This document shows, piece after piece, positions 8,283-16,757 of a stretch of 64,000 bases of DNA; the first letter of the stretch is position 1; each line of letters begins with the position of its first letter. The stretch is from an uncultured Polaribacter sp. (lineage in GTDB: Bacteria > Bacteroidota > Bacteroidia > Flavobacteriales > Flavobacteriaceae). The position numbers and the translations under genes were made by a program. The notes under the pieces were generated by a model. That model saw only the letters and a program-made list of their open reading frames with translations. It was not told the DNA's origin and did no database searches. The stretch is taken from NCBI RefSeq assembly GCF_947496195.1, contig NZ_CANMBY010000003.1, positions 1 to 64,000 of the forward strand. Reading direction: 5' to 3'.

Positions 8283-9022
8283 TTTTTTATGTTTGAGTTT
8301 TCTAGTATACCATCAATAACTTTATGTATCCTTGTAATTCTTATCTGATAACTAGAAAGGTTGTATAAATATTCATCAACTATATTTTCAAATTCCAAAT
8401 CACTAAAAATACTGTATTTATTAACCTGAATTTCTGAGTCATTTTTCCATGCAAGAGTACCATATTTATCAATATTTTTTATAGGATATCTTTTCATTAA
8501 ATAATCTATAAGATATTCTGATTTTCTACTTAAGGTTTCTCTTGTTCGATTAACTCTGCTCTTTTGTTGTGACCATTCTAAAATCAATGATTTTAATTTT
8601 TCATTCTGCAGGTTTTGTAATTGCCCTACTTGCATTACTTCTAGCACCGTATTTTCAGAGATTTCAAAACCTCCATATTCAAAAACTTTAAAAATTAAAC
8701 TGTCCGTATTTGAAAGCTTTAATTTTTCTATGTCTTGATTAATTAAATTCATGATAACTTTTCCAGTTTTTAAAGCTTCGTTATTTAGTTTGCTTGTGTT
8801 GGTTAAATAGTCCTTATTTAGCTTGAATTCACTTTGAATGCCTTTTAGAAATTTTAATTCATTGTTTTGTTGAATTCTATTTTGATTCCAATTATTAATC
8901 TGTAAAGCAATCAAAATTCCAATAACCACTAAAACTATTTCTCCAATTGCGTATTTGAAATAACGAGAGGGTTTATTTTCCATAATAAGTGATTGACGGA
9001 TTTTTCGAAAGAATTTAATCAT
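8279..9022 (-). CDS. DUF6090-family membrane protein (copy 2)
   Basis: 247 residues. Same architecture as its neighbours: basic MIKFFRKIRQ start, transmembrane helix with FKYAIGEIVLVVIGILIAL at about 24-43, QINNWNQ after it, then a diverged helical extracytoplasmic part. The second signature is degenerate (VLEVMQVGQLQNLQNEKL, with EW instead of YY). Copy 3 ends 8 bases inside this gene's start and copy 1 begins at its stop, so all are probably co-translated. Function unknown. Confidence 0.84.
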   Translation of the reverse strand: MIKFFRKIRQSLIMENKPSRYFKYAIGEIVLVVIGILIALQINNWNQNRIQQNNELKFLKGIQSEFKLNKDYLTNTSKLNNEALKTGKVIMNLINQDIEKLKLSNTDSLIFKVFEYGGFEISENTVLEVMQVGQLQNLQNEKLKSLILEWSQQKSRVNRTRETLSRKSEYLIDYLMKRYPIKNIDKYGTLAWKNDSEIQVNKYSIFSDLEFENIVDEYLYNLSSYQIRITRIHKVIDGILENSNIKK

Positions 9023-9773
9023 AAGAATTCAATTCTTTAGCTATTAATTCTTTTAACTTTTTTGATTCAACCATGATATTTTTCAATTTGTATGACATTA
9101 AATTGCTTTGATTACTAACTCTAGATGCATATTGCCTAAGATGTATTGTCTTCTTAGATTTCGAATTAAAAATCCATGGATTGTCTTTTATAGCTGTCTT
9201 AGCATCTAAATGATAGAGTTGTCTAAAATTGATAAATCCATCATAACATTGTCTTCTTAAATAAATACATTCTTCACTGTATTGTAAATTGTAGAAGGAC
9301 TCTCTTTCACACAATTGATAATAGGTTTGAATTTGAGTAACCAAGCTATCTGTTCCTAAAGAGTACAAACTACCCGTGTTTTTGAGCTCTTGAAAAACCG
9401 TAGAATTTAAATTGAAGGTATTCACATAAAAAATTGCTTCTTTAGTAAGGTAATTTAAGTCTTCAGGTTGTATCCCTTTTACTATAAGGCTAAGAATGCT
9501 ATCTGTGTAGATTTTTCTGGTTTGAAAACCTCCTTGAACTGTGTCAATAAAATGAGCACGTTGAATGTTGTAATCCAATTCCTTAGTCAATTTTATAAGA
9601 AGCTCTTTGTTTTTATTTTTTTCTATTCTATTTGTATTCCAATTGTTGAGTTGAAGTGCAATCAGTATCCCAATAACCACCAATAAAATTTCTCCAATGG
9701 CGTATCTAAAGTATTTGGATGTTTTATTTTCTTCTAGAAGTGTTTTTCGAATTTTTCTAAAAATTTTAATCAT
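9015..9773 (-). CDS. DUF6090-family membrane protein (copy 3)
   Basis: 252 residues with the family N-terminus (MIKIFRKIRK, then FRYAIGEILLVVIGILIAL, LNNWN). The C-terminal part is unlike copies 1, 2, 4 and 5 except for the second signature VFQELKNTGSLYSL..YYQ near residues 126-150. It contains two cysteines close together (CERE and EECIYLRRQC region, about residues 150-170) that other copies lack, which could form a disulfide outside the cell membrane. It abuts copy 4 with no gap. Function unknown. Confidence 0.84.
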   Translation of the reverse strand: MIKIFRKIRKTLLEENKTSKYFRYAIGEILLVVIGILIALQLNNWNTNRIEKNKNKELLIKLTKELDYNIQRAHFIDTVQGGFQTRKIYTDSILSLIVKGIQPEDLNYLTKEAIFYVNTFNLNSTVFQELKNTGSLYSLGTDSLVTQIQTYYQLCERESFYNLQYSEECIYLRRQCYDGFINFRQLYHLDAKTAIKDNPWIFNSKSKKTIHLRQYASRVSNQSNLMSYKLKNIMVESKKLKELIAKELNSYD

Positions 9774-10547
9774 TTAATCTTTTTTAAAGCGTTTTTCTAT
9801 TTCAATTCCTATATCTTCTTTTATTTTTTCTGTATGTTTAATTAATGGAATTATGGTAGACCAAAGGTCATATTTATAATTAGCCTCTAATAGTAGAACA
9901 TCATAATAATGTTCTTCTGTCAAGTATTTTTTTACATTGTAGTGAGTTTTGGGGTAGAACCCTTCACGTTTTAAAGACAATTCGAAGTTTTTTTTATAAA
10001 AACCTTCTTTTTCTAGCTCTTCTAAATGTTTATTTATTTTTGGTTGATGCTCTTTATGTACATTATCAAAAAATGCAGTGAATCTTGGTAATATCACCTC
10101 ATAATAATAAGTAAGATTATACCTTAGGGAATCTGATTTAATTCTATCTAAACCAGATGATTTTAAGGTTTCATATGGACCTTTATTGTAACTATAAATA
10201 ATTGTGTTATGAACCCAAACTATATTTTCAATTAATTGTTTATCTGAAAAACGTTTTTCTCCTTTTCTAGCAAAAAGCATATTATCTATTGCTGTGTCTT
10301 TTCTTATAATTCTCTTTTCAAAATATTTAAAATCGGCTAAATCCTTAGCTATTGTTCTATCAATTTCTATTAAAATATTTTTCTCAAACTCTTCTAATTT
10401 TCTATGCTCATTCCAATTATTAATCTGTAATGCTATTAAAATTCCAATTACTACTAAAATAATTTCGCCAAAAGCGTATGTTAAGTATTTACCCATTTTG
10501 TTTTCTTCTAAAAGTGATTTACGAATATGTCTAAAAAACTTTATCAT
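9774..10547 (-). CDS. DUF6090-family membrane protein (copy 4)
   Basis: 257 residues. The N-terminal membrane module is nearly identical in protein and DNA to copy 1 (NKMGKYLTYAFGEIILVV), then diverges completely after NNWNEHR. The second signature is YETLKSSGLDRIKSDSL followed by YYY near residues 124-150. It lies 11 bases downstream of the cupin lipoprotein and abuts copy 3. Function unknown; best viewed as a member of a locally amplified family. Confidence 0.85.
   Translation of the reverse strand: MIKFFRHIRKSLLEENKMGKYLTYAFGEIILVVIGILIALQINNWNEHRKLEEFEKNILIEIDRTIAKDLADFKYFEKRIIRKDTAIDNMLFARKGEKRFSDKQLIENIVWVHNTIIYSYNKGPYETLKSSGLDRIKSDSLRYNLTYYYEVILPRFTAFFDNVHKEHQPKINKHLEELEKEGFYKKNFELSLKREGFYPKTHYNVKKYLTEEHYYDVLLLEANYKYDLWSTIIPLIKHTEKIKEDIGIEIEKRFKKD
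10440..10504. repeat. 65-base exact repeat shared by DUF6090 copies 1 and 4 (second occurrence)
   Basis: Identical to 8175-8239 in the same orientation, about 2.27 kb apart. Consistent with recent duplication or gene conversion confined to the N-terminal coding part. Confidence 0.95.
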
Positions 10548-10558
10548 ATCTATAGGTT

Positions 10559-10939
10559 TTATTTTGGTTCAATGATTAAGAATATTGCTGTGGAATCTCC
10601 AATATTTAAAACCTTATGCCATTCAATTTTATCATTATAGAAACTATAATTGTCAGGTACATTAACCTTTCTGGTTCCTGTTTGGTCTGTAATTTTAAAT
10701 TTGCTTCCTTTTAATGTATAACCAAAATGGGCAGCATGAAAGTGTTTTTCATGACCAACACCTGGAGGAAAAACACATTTTAAAGCTCTTACTTTATCAT
10801 TTTCTTCTAGAATAGTACATACTTTTTCTCCTTTCCATCCAGCTTTTAGAGGGTCTTTTAAATTAATATCTGGCTTGCAAGAGTGTATAAGAGAATAAAT
10901 TACAAAAGCTATAATAAAAGTAAGTTTGCTTTTTTTCAT
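10559..10939 (-). CDS. Small cupin-domain lipoprotein
   Basis: 126 residues. A lipobox (LIHSC, Cys21) is followed by a single-domain cupin at about residues 45-125: PPGVGHEKHFH (His63, His66, His68), glycine-rich turn FGYTLKGSKF and the late WHKVLN (His108). These are positioned like the metal-binding histidines of the cupin motifs, so a metal-dependent or ligand-binding role outside the cytoplasm is plausible. It lies between the channel-like gene (1-base gap) and DUF6090 copy 4 (11-base gap), suggesting one operon. Substrate unknown. Confidence 0.75.
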   Translation of the reverse strand: MKKSKLTFIIAFVIYSLIHSCKPDINLKDPLKAGWKGEKVCTILEENDKVRALKCVFPPGVGHEKHFHAAHFGYTLKGSKFKITDQTGTRKVNVPDNYSFYNDKIEWHKVLNIGDSTAIFLIIEPK

Positions 10940-10940
10940 A

Positions 10941-12836
10941 TCAATTCAATAATTGTGAAATTAAAGACACACTAAATATTGTCAGCATAAACCAACCAAT
11001 AAATCCTTGGATTATTGCCAAATAACGAGGTAATCCTTTTATGGGTATTTCTCCAAAACCTAAAGTGGTAAAAGTATTTATAGAGAGCGTTAATGCGTTT
11101 AATGCTTTAATAAACAAATCATACAACAAACCTACAGTAAGTAAAAACCCAATTTGAATGTTTTTCCATCGTTTTTGTTTAGGTGATAAATCTTTCCATC
11201 TACCTTGTAAAACGTCAGTAGTTTTTAAAAAACGACTTGTAATTCTAGAACTAAACATAGAAGCATTATACAAAGGCTTACTCCAAGTAATAAAGAACGA
11301 AGGCAATTCTAAATGTGCTTTTTCTAAGTTGGTTTTAAACGCTTCATAGGAACTTATTTCTTGTTGTTTGTCTTCCAAATAAATAGTATGCATACCTTCA
11401 TTTCTACGTAAATATTTTTGAAAGAACTCAAACCTGTGTATTAATCTTTTTTTCCCTAAAGTATCCCAAGAATTAGGGAAGAGTAAATAGATAAATGCAA
11501 AGAGTAAAATTACATACATAGAAAAAATGATTGCCCTTTCTGGTTCTTTTCCATAGCCAGAAAATACTTTTAGAAATTGATTAATTCTCCACTTAAAGAA
11601 TGTTTTAAAAGATGGATTTTTATCATACAAATACTCAAAACGTTTGGTTTCTATATCTTTAATGTCTTCATAAACTAAGTTGGCATTTTCTAAATCGTAA
11701 TTATCTTTATAATAATTATAAAAATTATAGCGTAATTTTATTTCTTGTGCATAAGAGCTTTTGTCTATAATTTGGCTTTCATTGATATAGCGTTTAACAA
11801 TGTCTTCACCATACATCCATTTTGTGTAAGCTTCAGCTCCTGATTGTATCATTGAAGTTTTTAAAGATGGATTTTCTGATTCGATCTTTCTAAAAAAAGA
11901 GGTTTGTGCATTAGCAGCAATAACTTTGTTGTTCCATTGTTGCCAATCGATTTCAGATTTTTTAATGATATCGAAAAAACCAAGTTTTACATATTGGTCA
12001 AACGCGTTATTTGATAAAGTAAATCTTTTGGTATGATTTTCTGTATTTACAGTAAATGAAGCTGCTGTAAATTGATTACCCTCAATAGTGACAAATTGAT
12101 TATTTCTAGAAAAAATTTGCGTTCTATTTATAGTTTTAAATTGATTGCCTATAATTCTTAAAACAAAATTATTCCTTGTATTTATATTTACTTCTTCTTT
12201 ATTAAAAATATTATTTTCAATTTCTAAATTTAAGTTAGTTAGTAAATTATTATTGGTAAAATGATTGGTTAGGTATATATTTATTTTTGAATTAAAAATT
12301 GAGTTGCGAATCCCAATATCTTGATAGTCAGAGTTTTCAGAATTTAGATTTTCTTCAAAATAGTTTATAATTTTATCTATATTATTAGAAGAACTGATAA
12401 TATTTACATTGTTATAAAAGTTGCAACCTCTAAAATCAATAGCTAACGTGTTTGTCAATTTTAAAGGCTTTAAAAATTTTATTTTGTAAAATCCATAATA
12501 CATAATGTTAGTAGGAATGTTACGTAGCTTGTCCATTTGTAATGAATAAGTTAGAAACTGAACATTGTTTAGATGTAATTCTTTATTTATGGTAATGGTA
12601 TCTTTTCTTAGTATTGTTGTTTTGTCACTACCAATATCATAACTAGCTGCATATGCGCTATCAGTTGCTCTATTAAATTTAATAATCGCATCTTTTAGTT
12701 TAAAGACAGAATCTTTTTCTTCTTCAATCATTTTAAAGAATTCTGAATAACTGTATTCTTTGTAGTTAAGTTTTTGAGAAAAAAGTAATGTAGTAGAAAG
12801 AAATAAAAATCCTAGAAACAGTATTTTTTGGAGCAT
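10941..12836 (-). CDS. Secreted beta-helix-like protein with C-terminal potassium-channel-like pore
   Basis: 631 residues. An N-terminal signal peptide (about 1-20, ..LFSQ) precedes a large Asn-rich region (about 60-290) with irregular ~20-residue repeats such as ENNIFNK, IGNQFK, IEGNQF and LSNNAF, which look like a parallel beta-helix. A transmembrane helix lies at about 432-452, a polar linker at 453-555, a second helix at about 560-582, then TFTTLGFGEIP at 588-598 and a third helix at about 606-629. The T-x-G-F-G-E filter between two helices is the layout of a K+ channel pore (usual filter TVGYGD). Whether it conducts is unproven. Next to the cupin lipoprotein and DUF6090 genes. Confidence 0.75.
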   Translation of the reverse strand: MLQKILFLGFLFLSTTLLFSQKLNYKEYSYSEFFKMIEEEKDSVFKLKDAIIKFNRATDSAYAASYDIGSDKTTILRKDTITINKELHLNNVQFLTYSLQMDKLRNIPTNIMYYGFYKIKFLKPLKLTNTLAIDFRGCNFYNNVNIISSSNNIDKIINYFEENLNSENSDYQDIGIRNSIFNSKINIYLTNHFTNNNLLTNLNLEIENNIFNKEEVNINTRNNFVLRIIGNQFKTINRTQIFSRNNQFVTIEGNQFTAASFTVNTENHTKRFTLSNNAFDQYVKLGFFDIIKKSEIDWQQWNNKVIAANAQTSFFRKIESENPSLKTSMIQSGAEAYTKWMYGEDIVKRYINESQIIDKSSYAQEIKLRYNFYNYYKDNYDLENANLVYEDIKDIETKRFEYLYDKNPSFKTFFKWRINQFLKVFSGYGKEPERAIIFSMYVILLFAFIYLLFPNSWDTLGKKRLIHRFEFFQKYLRRNEGMHTIYLEDKQQEISSYEAFKTNLEKAHLELPSFFITWSKPLYNASMFSSRITSRFLKTTDVLQGRWKDLSPKQKRWKNIQIGFLLTVGLLYDLFIKALNALTLSINTFTTLGFGEIPIKGLPRYLAIIQGFIGWFMLTIFSVSLISQLLN

Positions 12837-12907
12837 AGCAATTTCGGTTAGTTAATAGTTAGTTGAAGTTTGGTTAAAAATAGTATAAATTATTGATTTT
12901 TAAATTA

Positions 12908-13714
12908 TTAGTCATAATGATTTACCATATCTGGTGTTAACCCTAAATAATTATCTATAGATTTTATCAGTTCTTCTGCAATTTCTAGAATGTCATTAAT
13001 CATAAAAGTATGTACACTTAAAATTTGTATTCTTATTTTAATGGCGTTTAATAAATCTAATTTTATCTCAGGCTCTTGTAATCTTTGGTTTATTAGTATG
13101 TCTAACTCTTTGTATTCTCCTAACAAAAAGTCTTCATCTTCACCAACATCTTCATCATACATAGTTATTTGACAAAGTTTTTTTATTGTTGGGTAAACTT
13201 CTGGATAAAATATATTTTCAATATTATTTTTTACATCATCTGCACTTTCTTGAGAGTTTAAATAATAATTTATGATGTCTATACTTAAGGCTTTATCCTT
13301 AATTAGGTTTAATTGTCCAGATGCAACAAGTTCAGAATAGGTATTATTTGTATTTGGGAAATTATAAGTTTCTATTAAATAATTTAACTTGTCATTTAAA
13401 CTATCAATTCCAATAAAACTCTTATTATCATCAAAATCTTTAATAATAGACTTAGCCACCTCTATAGATTCTAGGCTATGTCTTTTCATATCTTTTAATA
13501 TAACTTTTTGGTATTCAATATCTTCTACTATACTTATTAAATAGCCTCTTTCTTTTTTTGTGTTTTCTTGTTCTTGATTTTTATTATTAAACTGAAGCGC
13601 TAATAAAATTCCTATTACAACTAATAAAATTTCTCCAATGGCATAGGCTAAATAATTAACTAGCCTTTTTTCTGCTATTAATTTTTTTCTGATTTTTTTA
13701 AATAATTGAATCAT
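12908..13714 (-). CDS. DUF6090-family membrane protein (copy 5, divergent)
   Basis: 268 residues and the most diverged copy: MIQLFKKIRKK, then LAYAIGEILLVVIGILLAL and FNNKNQ rather than NNWN. The second signature is clear (YSELVASGQLNLIKDKAL..NYY, about residues 126-155). The C-terminal part is acidic (DEDVGEDEDF). It is first in the reverse-strand run (71 bases before the channel-like gene). A possible -7 box TATCTTTA is at 13732-13739. Function unknown. Confidence 0.84.
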   Translation of the reverse strand: MIQLFKKIRKKLIAEKRLVNYLAYAIGEILLVVIGILLALQFNNKNQEQENTKKERGYLISIVEDIEYQKVILKDMKRHSLESIEVAKSIIKDFDDNKSFIGIDSLNDKLNYLIETYNFPNTNNTYSELVASGQLNLIKDKALSIDIINYYLNSQESADDVKNNIENIFYPEVYPTIKKLCQITMYDEDVGEDEDFLLGEYKELDILINQRLQEPEIKLDLLNAIKIRIQILSVHTFMINDILEIAEELIKSIDNYLGLTPDMVNHYD

Positions 13715-13837
13715 AGTTTTTGGTTAGATTTTAAAGATAGTAAAAAATGTAACCTATTGTTTATGAAATTGTTATTCTTAAATAAAATAAGGTGTGTATT
13801 TGTATCTCTAAAAACAAAAAAAATCGTTCTAAAAAAT

Positions 13838-13845
13838 TATATTTG
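13838..13845 (+). promoter_or_regulatory. -7 box for glmM
   Basis: TATATTTG, perfect match to TAnnTTTG, 18 bases before the glmM ATG. No TTTG at the -33 position. The rest of the 149-base intergenic gap is AT-rich and shows nothing else recognisable. Confidence 0.55.
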
Positions 13846-13863
13846 TTGAGTTAAAAAGAAACT

Positions 13864-15252
13864 ATGACATTAATAAAATCAATATCAGGAATTAGAGGAA
13901 CAATAGGAGGAAACACAAGTGATAATTTAACCCCAATAGATGCTGTAAAATTTGCTTCTGCTTATGGAGCTTTCATAAAAAAAAGAAATTCAGGTAAAAC
14001 AGATATAAAAGTTGTTATTGGTAGAGATGCCAGAATTTCTGGTAAGATGATATCTAGTTTAGTAGCAAATACTTTAGTTGGTTTAGGTATAGATGTTATA
14101 GATTTAGGCTTATCTACAACACCAACTGTAGAAGTTGCTGTGCCTCTAGAAAAAGCAGATGGAGGTATTATTTTAACAGCTTCTCATAACCCAAAACAGT
14201 GGAATGCCTTAAAACTTTTAAACGAAAAAGGGGAGTTTTTAAATGGTGAAGATGGAGAGCAAATTTTAGCTTTAGCAGAAAGTGAAGATTTTACATTTGC
14301 AGAAGTTGATGATTTAGGAACTTATACAAAAGATAATACATATTTACAAAAACACATTCAAGAGGTTTTAAACTTAGAACTAGTTGATGTAGATGCAATT
14401 AAAGCAGCTAATTTTAAAGTTGTTGTAGATGGTGTAAATTCTACAGGCGGTGTTTTTATACCTGCTTTGTTAAAAGAGTTAAACGTAGAATGTGTTGAAT
14501 TGTATTGTACTCCAAATGGTCATTTTCCTCATAATCCAGAACCCTTAAAAGAACATTTAACAGATATTTCTGAATTGGTAGTTAAAGAAAAAGCAGATTT
14601 TGGAATTGTAGTAGACCCAGATGTAGATAGGCTAGCTTTAGTTTGCGAAGATGGTTCTATGTTTGGAGAAGAATATACACTAGTAGCTTGTGCAGATTAT
14701 GTTTTAGGAAGACTTGGTGGAGGAAATACAGTGTCTAATTTATCTTCTTCTAGAGCCTTAAGAGATGTTACTGAAAAACATGGAGGTACTTATACAGCTT
14801 CTGCTGTAGGTGAAGTAAATGTGGTTATAAAAATGAAAGAAACCAATACTGTTATTGGTGGTGAAGGTAATGGAGGTATTATATATCCTGCTTCACACTA
14901 TGGTCGTGATTCTTTAGTAGGTGTTGCTTTATTTTTATCGCATTTAGCTCATAAAAAAATGTCTTGTAAAGCACTTAGAGAGAGTTATCCAAGTTACTTT
15001 ATGAGTAAAAATAAAATACAATTAACTCCAGAAATAGATGTTGATAATATTTTAGAGACTATGGCTTCTAAATATGCTAATGAAGATGTAAATACTATAG
15101 ATGGTGTTAAAATCGATTTTGCAGAAGAGTGGATTCATTTAAGAAAATCGAATACAGAACCTATTATTAGAATTTACACAGAAGCTAAAAGTCAAGCAGC
15201 AGCAGATGCTTTAGCAGAACGTTTTATTGGAGAAATAAAAGAAATTATATAA
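13864..15252 (+). CDS. glmM: Phosphoglucosamine mutase
   Basis: 462-residue alpha-D-phosphohexomutase that interconverts glucosamine-6-P and glucosamine-1-P for UDP-GlcNAc, peptidoglycan and LPS synthesis. Active-site serine block TASHNP (Ser107), metal-binding DPDVDR, sugar-recognition GEGNGG and the C-terminal phosphate-binding RKSNTEPIIRIY are all present. The start SISGIRGTIGG is the family's opening. The aminotransferase-fold gene follows after 38 bases. Phosphoglucomutase/phosphomannomutase activity cannot be fully excluded from sequence. Confidence 0.92.
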   Translation: MTLIKSISGIRGTIGGNTSDNLTPIDAVKFASAYGAFIKKRNSGKTDIKVVIGRDARISGKMISSLVANTLVGLGIDVIDLGLSTTPTVEVAVPLEKADGGIILTASHNPKQWNALKLLNEKGEFLNGEDGEQILALAESEDFTFAEVDDLGTYTKDNTYLQKHIQEVLNLELVDVDAIKAANFKVVVDGVNSTGGVFIPALLKELNVECVELYCTPNGHFPHNPEPLKEHLTDISELVVKEKADFGIVVDPDVDRLALVCEDGSMFGEEYTLVACADYVLGRLGGGNTVSNLSSSRALRDVTEKHGGTYTASAVGEVNVVIKMKETNTVIGGEGNGGIIYPASHYGRDSLVGVALFLSHLAHKKMSCKALRESYPSYFMSKNKIQLTPEIDVDNILETMASKYANEDVNTIDGVKIDFAEEWIHLRKSNTEPIIRIYTEAKSQAAADALAERFIGEIKEII

Positions 15253-15290
15253 ACTGTCATATTAATTGCAGTAAAGAAATCTTTAGGCTA

Positions 15291-16757
15291 ATGAATTTAG
15301 AACACTATTTTTCACAATTTAGAGAGCATATCATAGGTATAGACCAGAAATTTGATACACCTTATGGTGAGCAAGATTTGGTTTATTGTGATTGGACTGC
15401 AAGTGGTCGTTTATATAGACCTATAGAAGAGAAAATTTGTAATCAATTTGGGCCTTTTGTAGCAAATACACATACAGAGACTTCAACTTCTGGTGCAGCT
15501 ATGACCTTAGCTTATCATGAAGCTAGAAATATTATTAAACGTCATGTAAATGCGAATAGTAATGATGTTTTAATTACTACAGGTTCAGGTATGACAGGCG
15601 TTGTCAATAAATTCCAGCGTATTTTAGGACTTAAAGTTTCTGAGAGTTTAAAAGATTATACAACTATTCCAGAAGATCTAAAACCAATTGTTTTTGTATC
15701 TCATATGGAACATCATTCAAATCAAACTTCTTGGTTAGAAACCATTGCAGATGTAGAAGTTGTACCTTGTAATGATGCTGGCTTGGTTTGTTTAAAAGAG
15801 TTTGAAAATTGCATAAAAAAACATCAACATAGAAAAGTAAAAATAGCTTCAATTACCTCTTGTTCTAATGTAACTGGTATAAAAACACCTTATCATGATG
15901 TTGCAAAATTAATTCATAAATACAATGGATTATGTTTTGTAGATTTTGCTTGTTGTGCACCCTATGTAGATATTAATATGCATCCAGATAATGAGGATGA
16001 AATGTTAGATGCTATTTTCTTTTCTCCTCATAAATTTTTAGGAGGACCAGGAAGTTCTGGTGTTTTAATATTTAATAAAGCCTTGTATAAAAATACAGTG
16101 CCAGATAATCCTGGAGGAGGTACTGTAAGTTATACAAATCCTTGGGGAGAACATGATTATTTTGATGATGTAGAAACTAGAGAAGATGGTGGTACTCCTG
16201 GTTTTTTGCAAACCATAAAAATTGCTTTAGCTGTTCAGTTAAAGGAAAAAATGGGCACAAAAAACATAGAAGAAAGAGAAGAAGAAATTAATAAGGTAAT
16301 TTTTAAAACCTTAGAGAGTTTAGAGGGTGTAAAAATATTAGCTCCTAATCATAAAAAGAGATTAAGTATTTTTTCTTTCTATTTTGAAAAATACCATTTT
16401 AATTTGGTTGTTAAATTATTAAATGATCGTTTTGGAATTCAGACTAGAGGAGGATGTTCTTGTGCAGGAACTTATGGGCATTTCTTGTTAAATGTAGATC
16501 AAGAAACTTCTAACAGAATTAAAGGTCAAATTTTAGAAGGTTGCAATACAGAAAAACCAGGTTGGGTTCGTTTGTCTTTACATCCAACAGTTACTAATAA
16601 TGAATTAGATTTTATTTGTAAATCATTAACTGAATTATCAAAAAATATTGAAGATTGGTCTAAAGATTATAAGTACGATGCCATTAAAAATGATTATGTG
16701 CATAAAACAGTAACACCAATAGAAAAAGAGTTAGTTAACTCTTGGTTTGCTGTTTAG
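15291..16757 (+). CDS. PLP-dependent class-V aminotransferase-fold enzyme (cysteine desulfurase-like)
   Basis: 488 residues. The class-V fold is clear: YCDWTASGRLYRPIE at the N-terminus, VSHMEHHSN and FVDFACCAPYVDI for the cofactor region, and SPHKFLGGPGS with the PLP lysine Lys248. A later TRGGCSCAGTYG block supplies cysteines in the general area used by desulfurases. It is longer than SufS/IscS (~400), and the family is often only annotated as aminotransferase class V, so the reaction is unknown. A separate IscS-like desulfurase is at 43986. Its 3' end overlaps the convergent acyltransferase gene by 23 bases. Confidence 0.85.
   Translation: MNLEHYFSQFREHIIGIDQKFDTPYGEQDLVYCDWTASGRLYRPIEEKICNQFGPFVANTHTETSTSGAAMTLAYHEARNIIKRHVNANSNDVLITTGSGMTGVVNKFQRILGLKVSESLKDYTTIPEDLKPIVFVSHMEHHSNQTSWLETIADVEVVPCNDAGLVCLKEFENCIKKHQHRKVKIASITSCSNVTGIKTPYHDVAKLIHKYNGLCFVDFACCAPYVDINMHPDNEDEMLDAIFFSPHKFLGGPGSSGVLIFNKALYKNTVPDNPGGGTVSYTNPWGEHDYFDDVETREDGGTPGFLQTIKIALAVQLKEKMGTKNIEEREEEINKVIFKTLESLEGVKILAPNHKKRLSIFSFYFEKYHFNLVVKLLNDRFGIQTRGGCSCAGTYGHFLLNVDQETSNRIKGQILEGCNTEKPGWVRLSLHPTVTNNELDFICKSLTELSKNIEDWSKDYKYDAIKNDYVHKTVTPIEKELVNSWFAV

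Noticed and set aside
10294..10575. Open frame opposite DUF6090 copy 4
   Set aside because: Mirrors the conserved N-terminal DUF6090 codons; no domain or initiation signal.
7482..13714. DUF6090 cluster as a toxin-antitoxin or anti-phage system
   Set aside because: No nuclease, protease, NTPase or toxin motif is seen in the genes; only a membrane anchor and diverged helical parts, so a defence label would be a guess.
13715..13863. Mobile element end or attachment site near the cluster
   Set aside because: No terminal inverted repeats, target duplication or integrase; ordinary AT-rich promoter gap.
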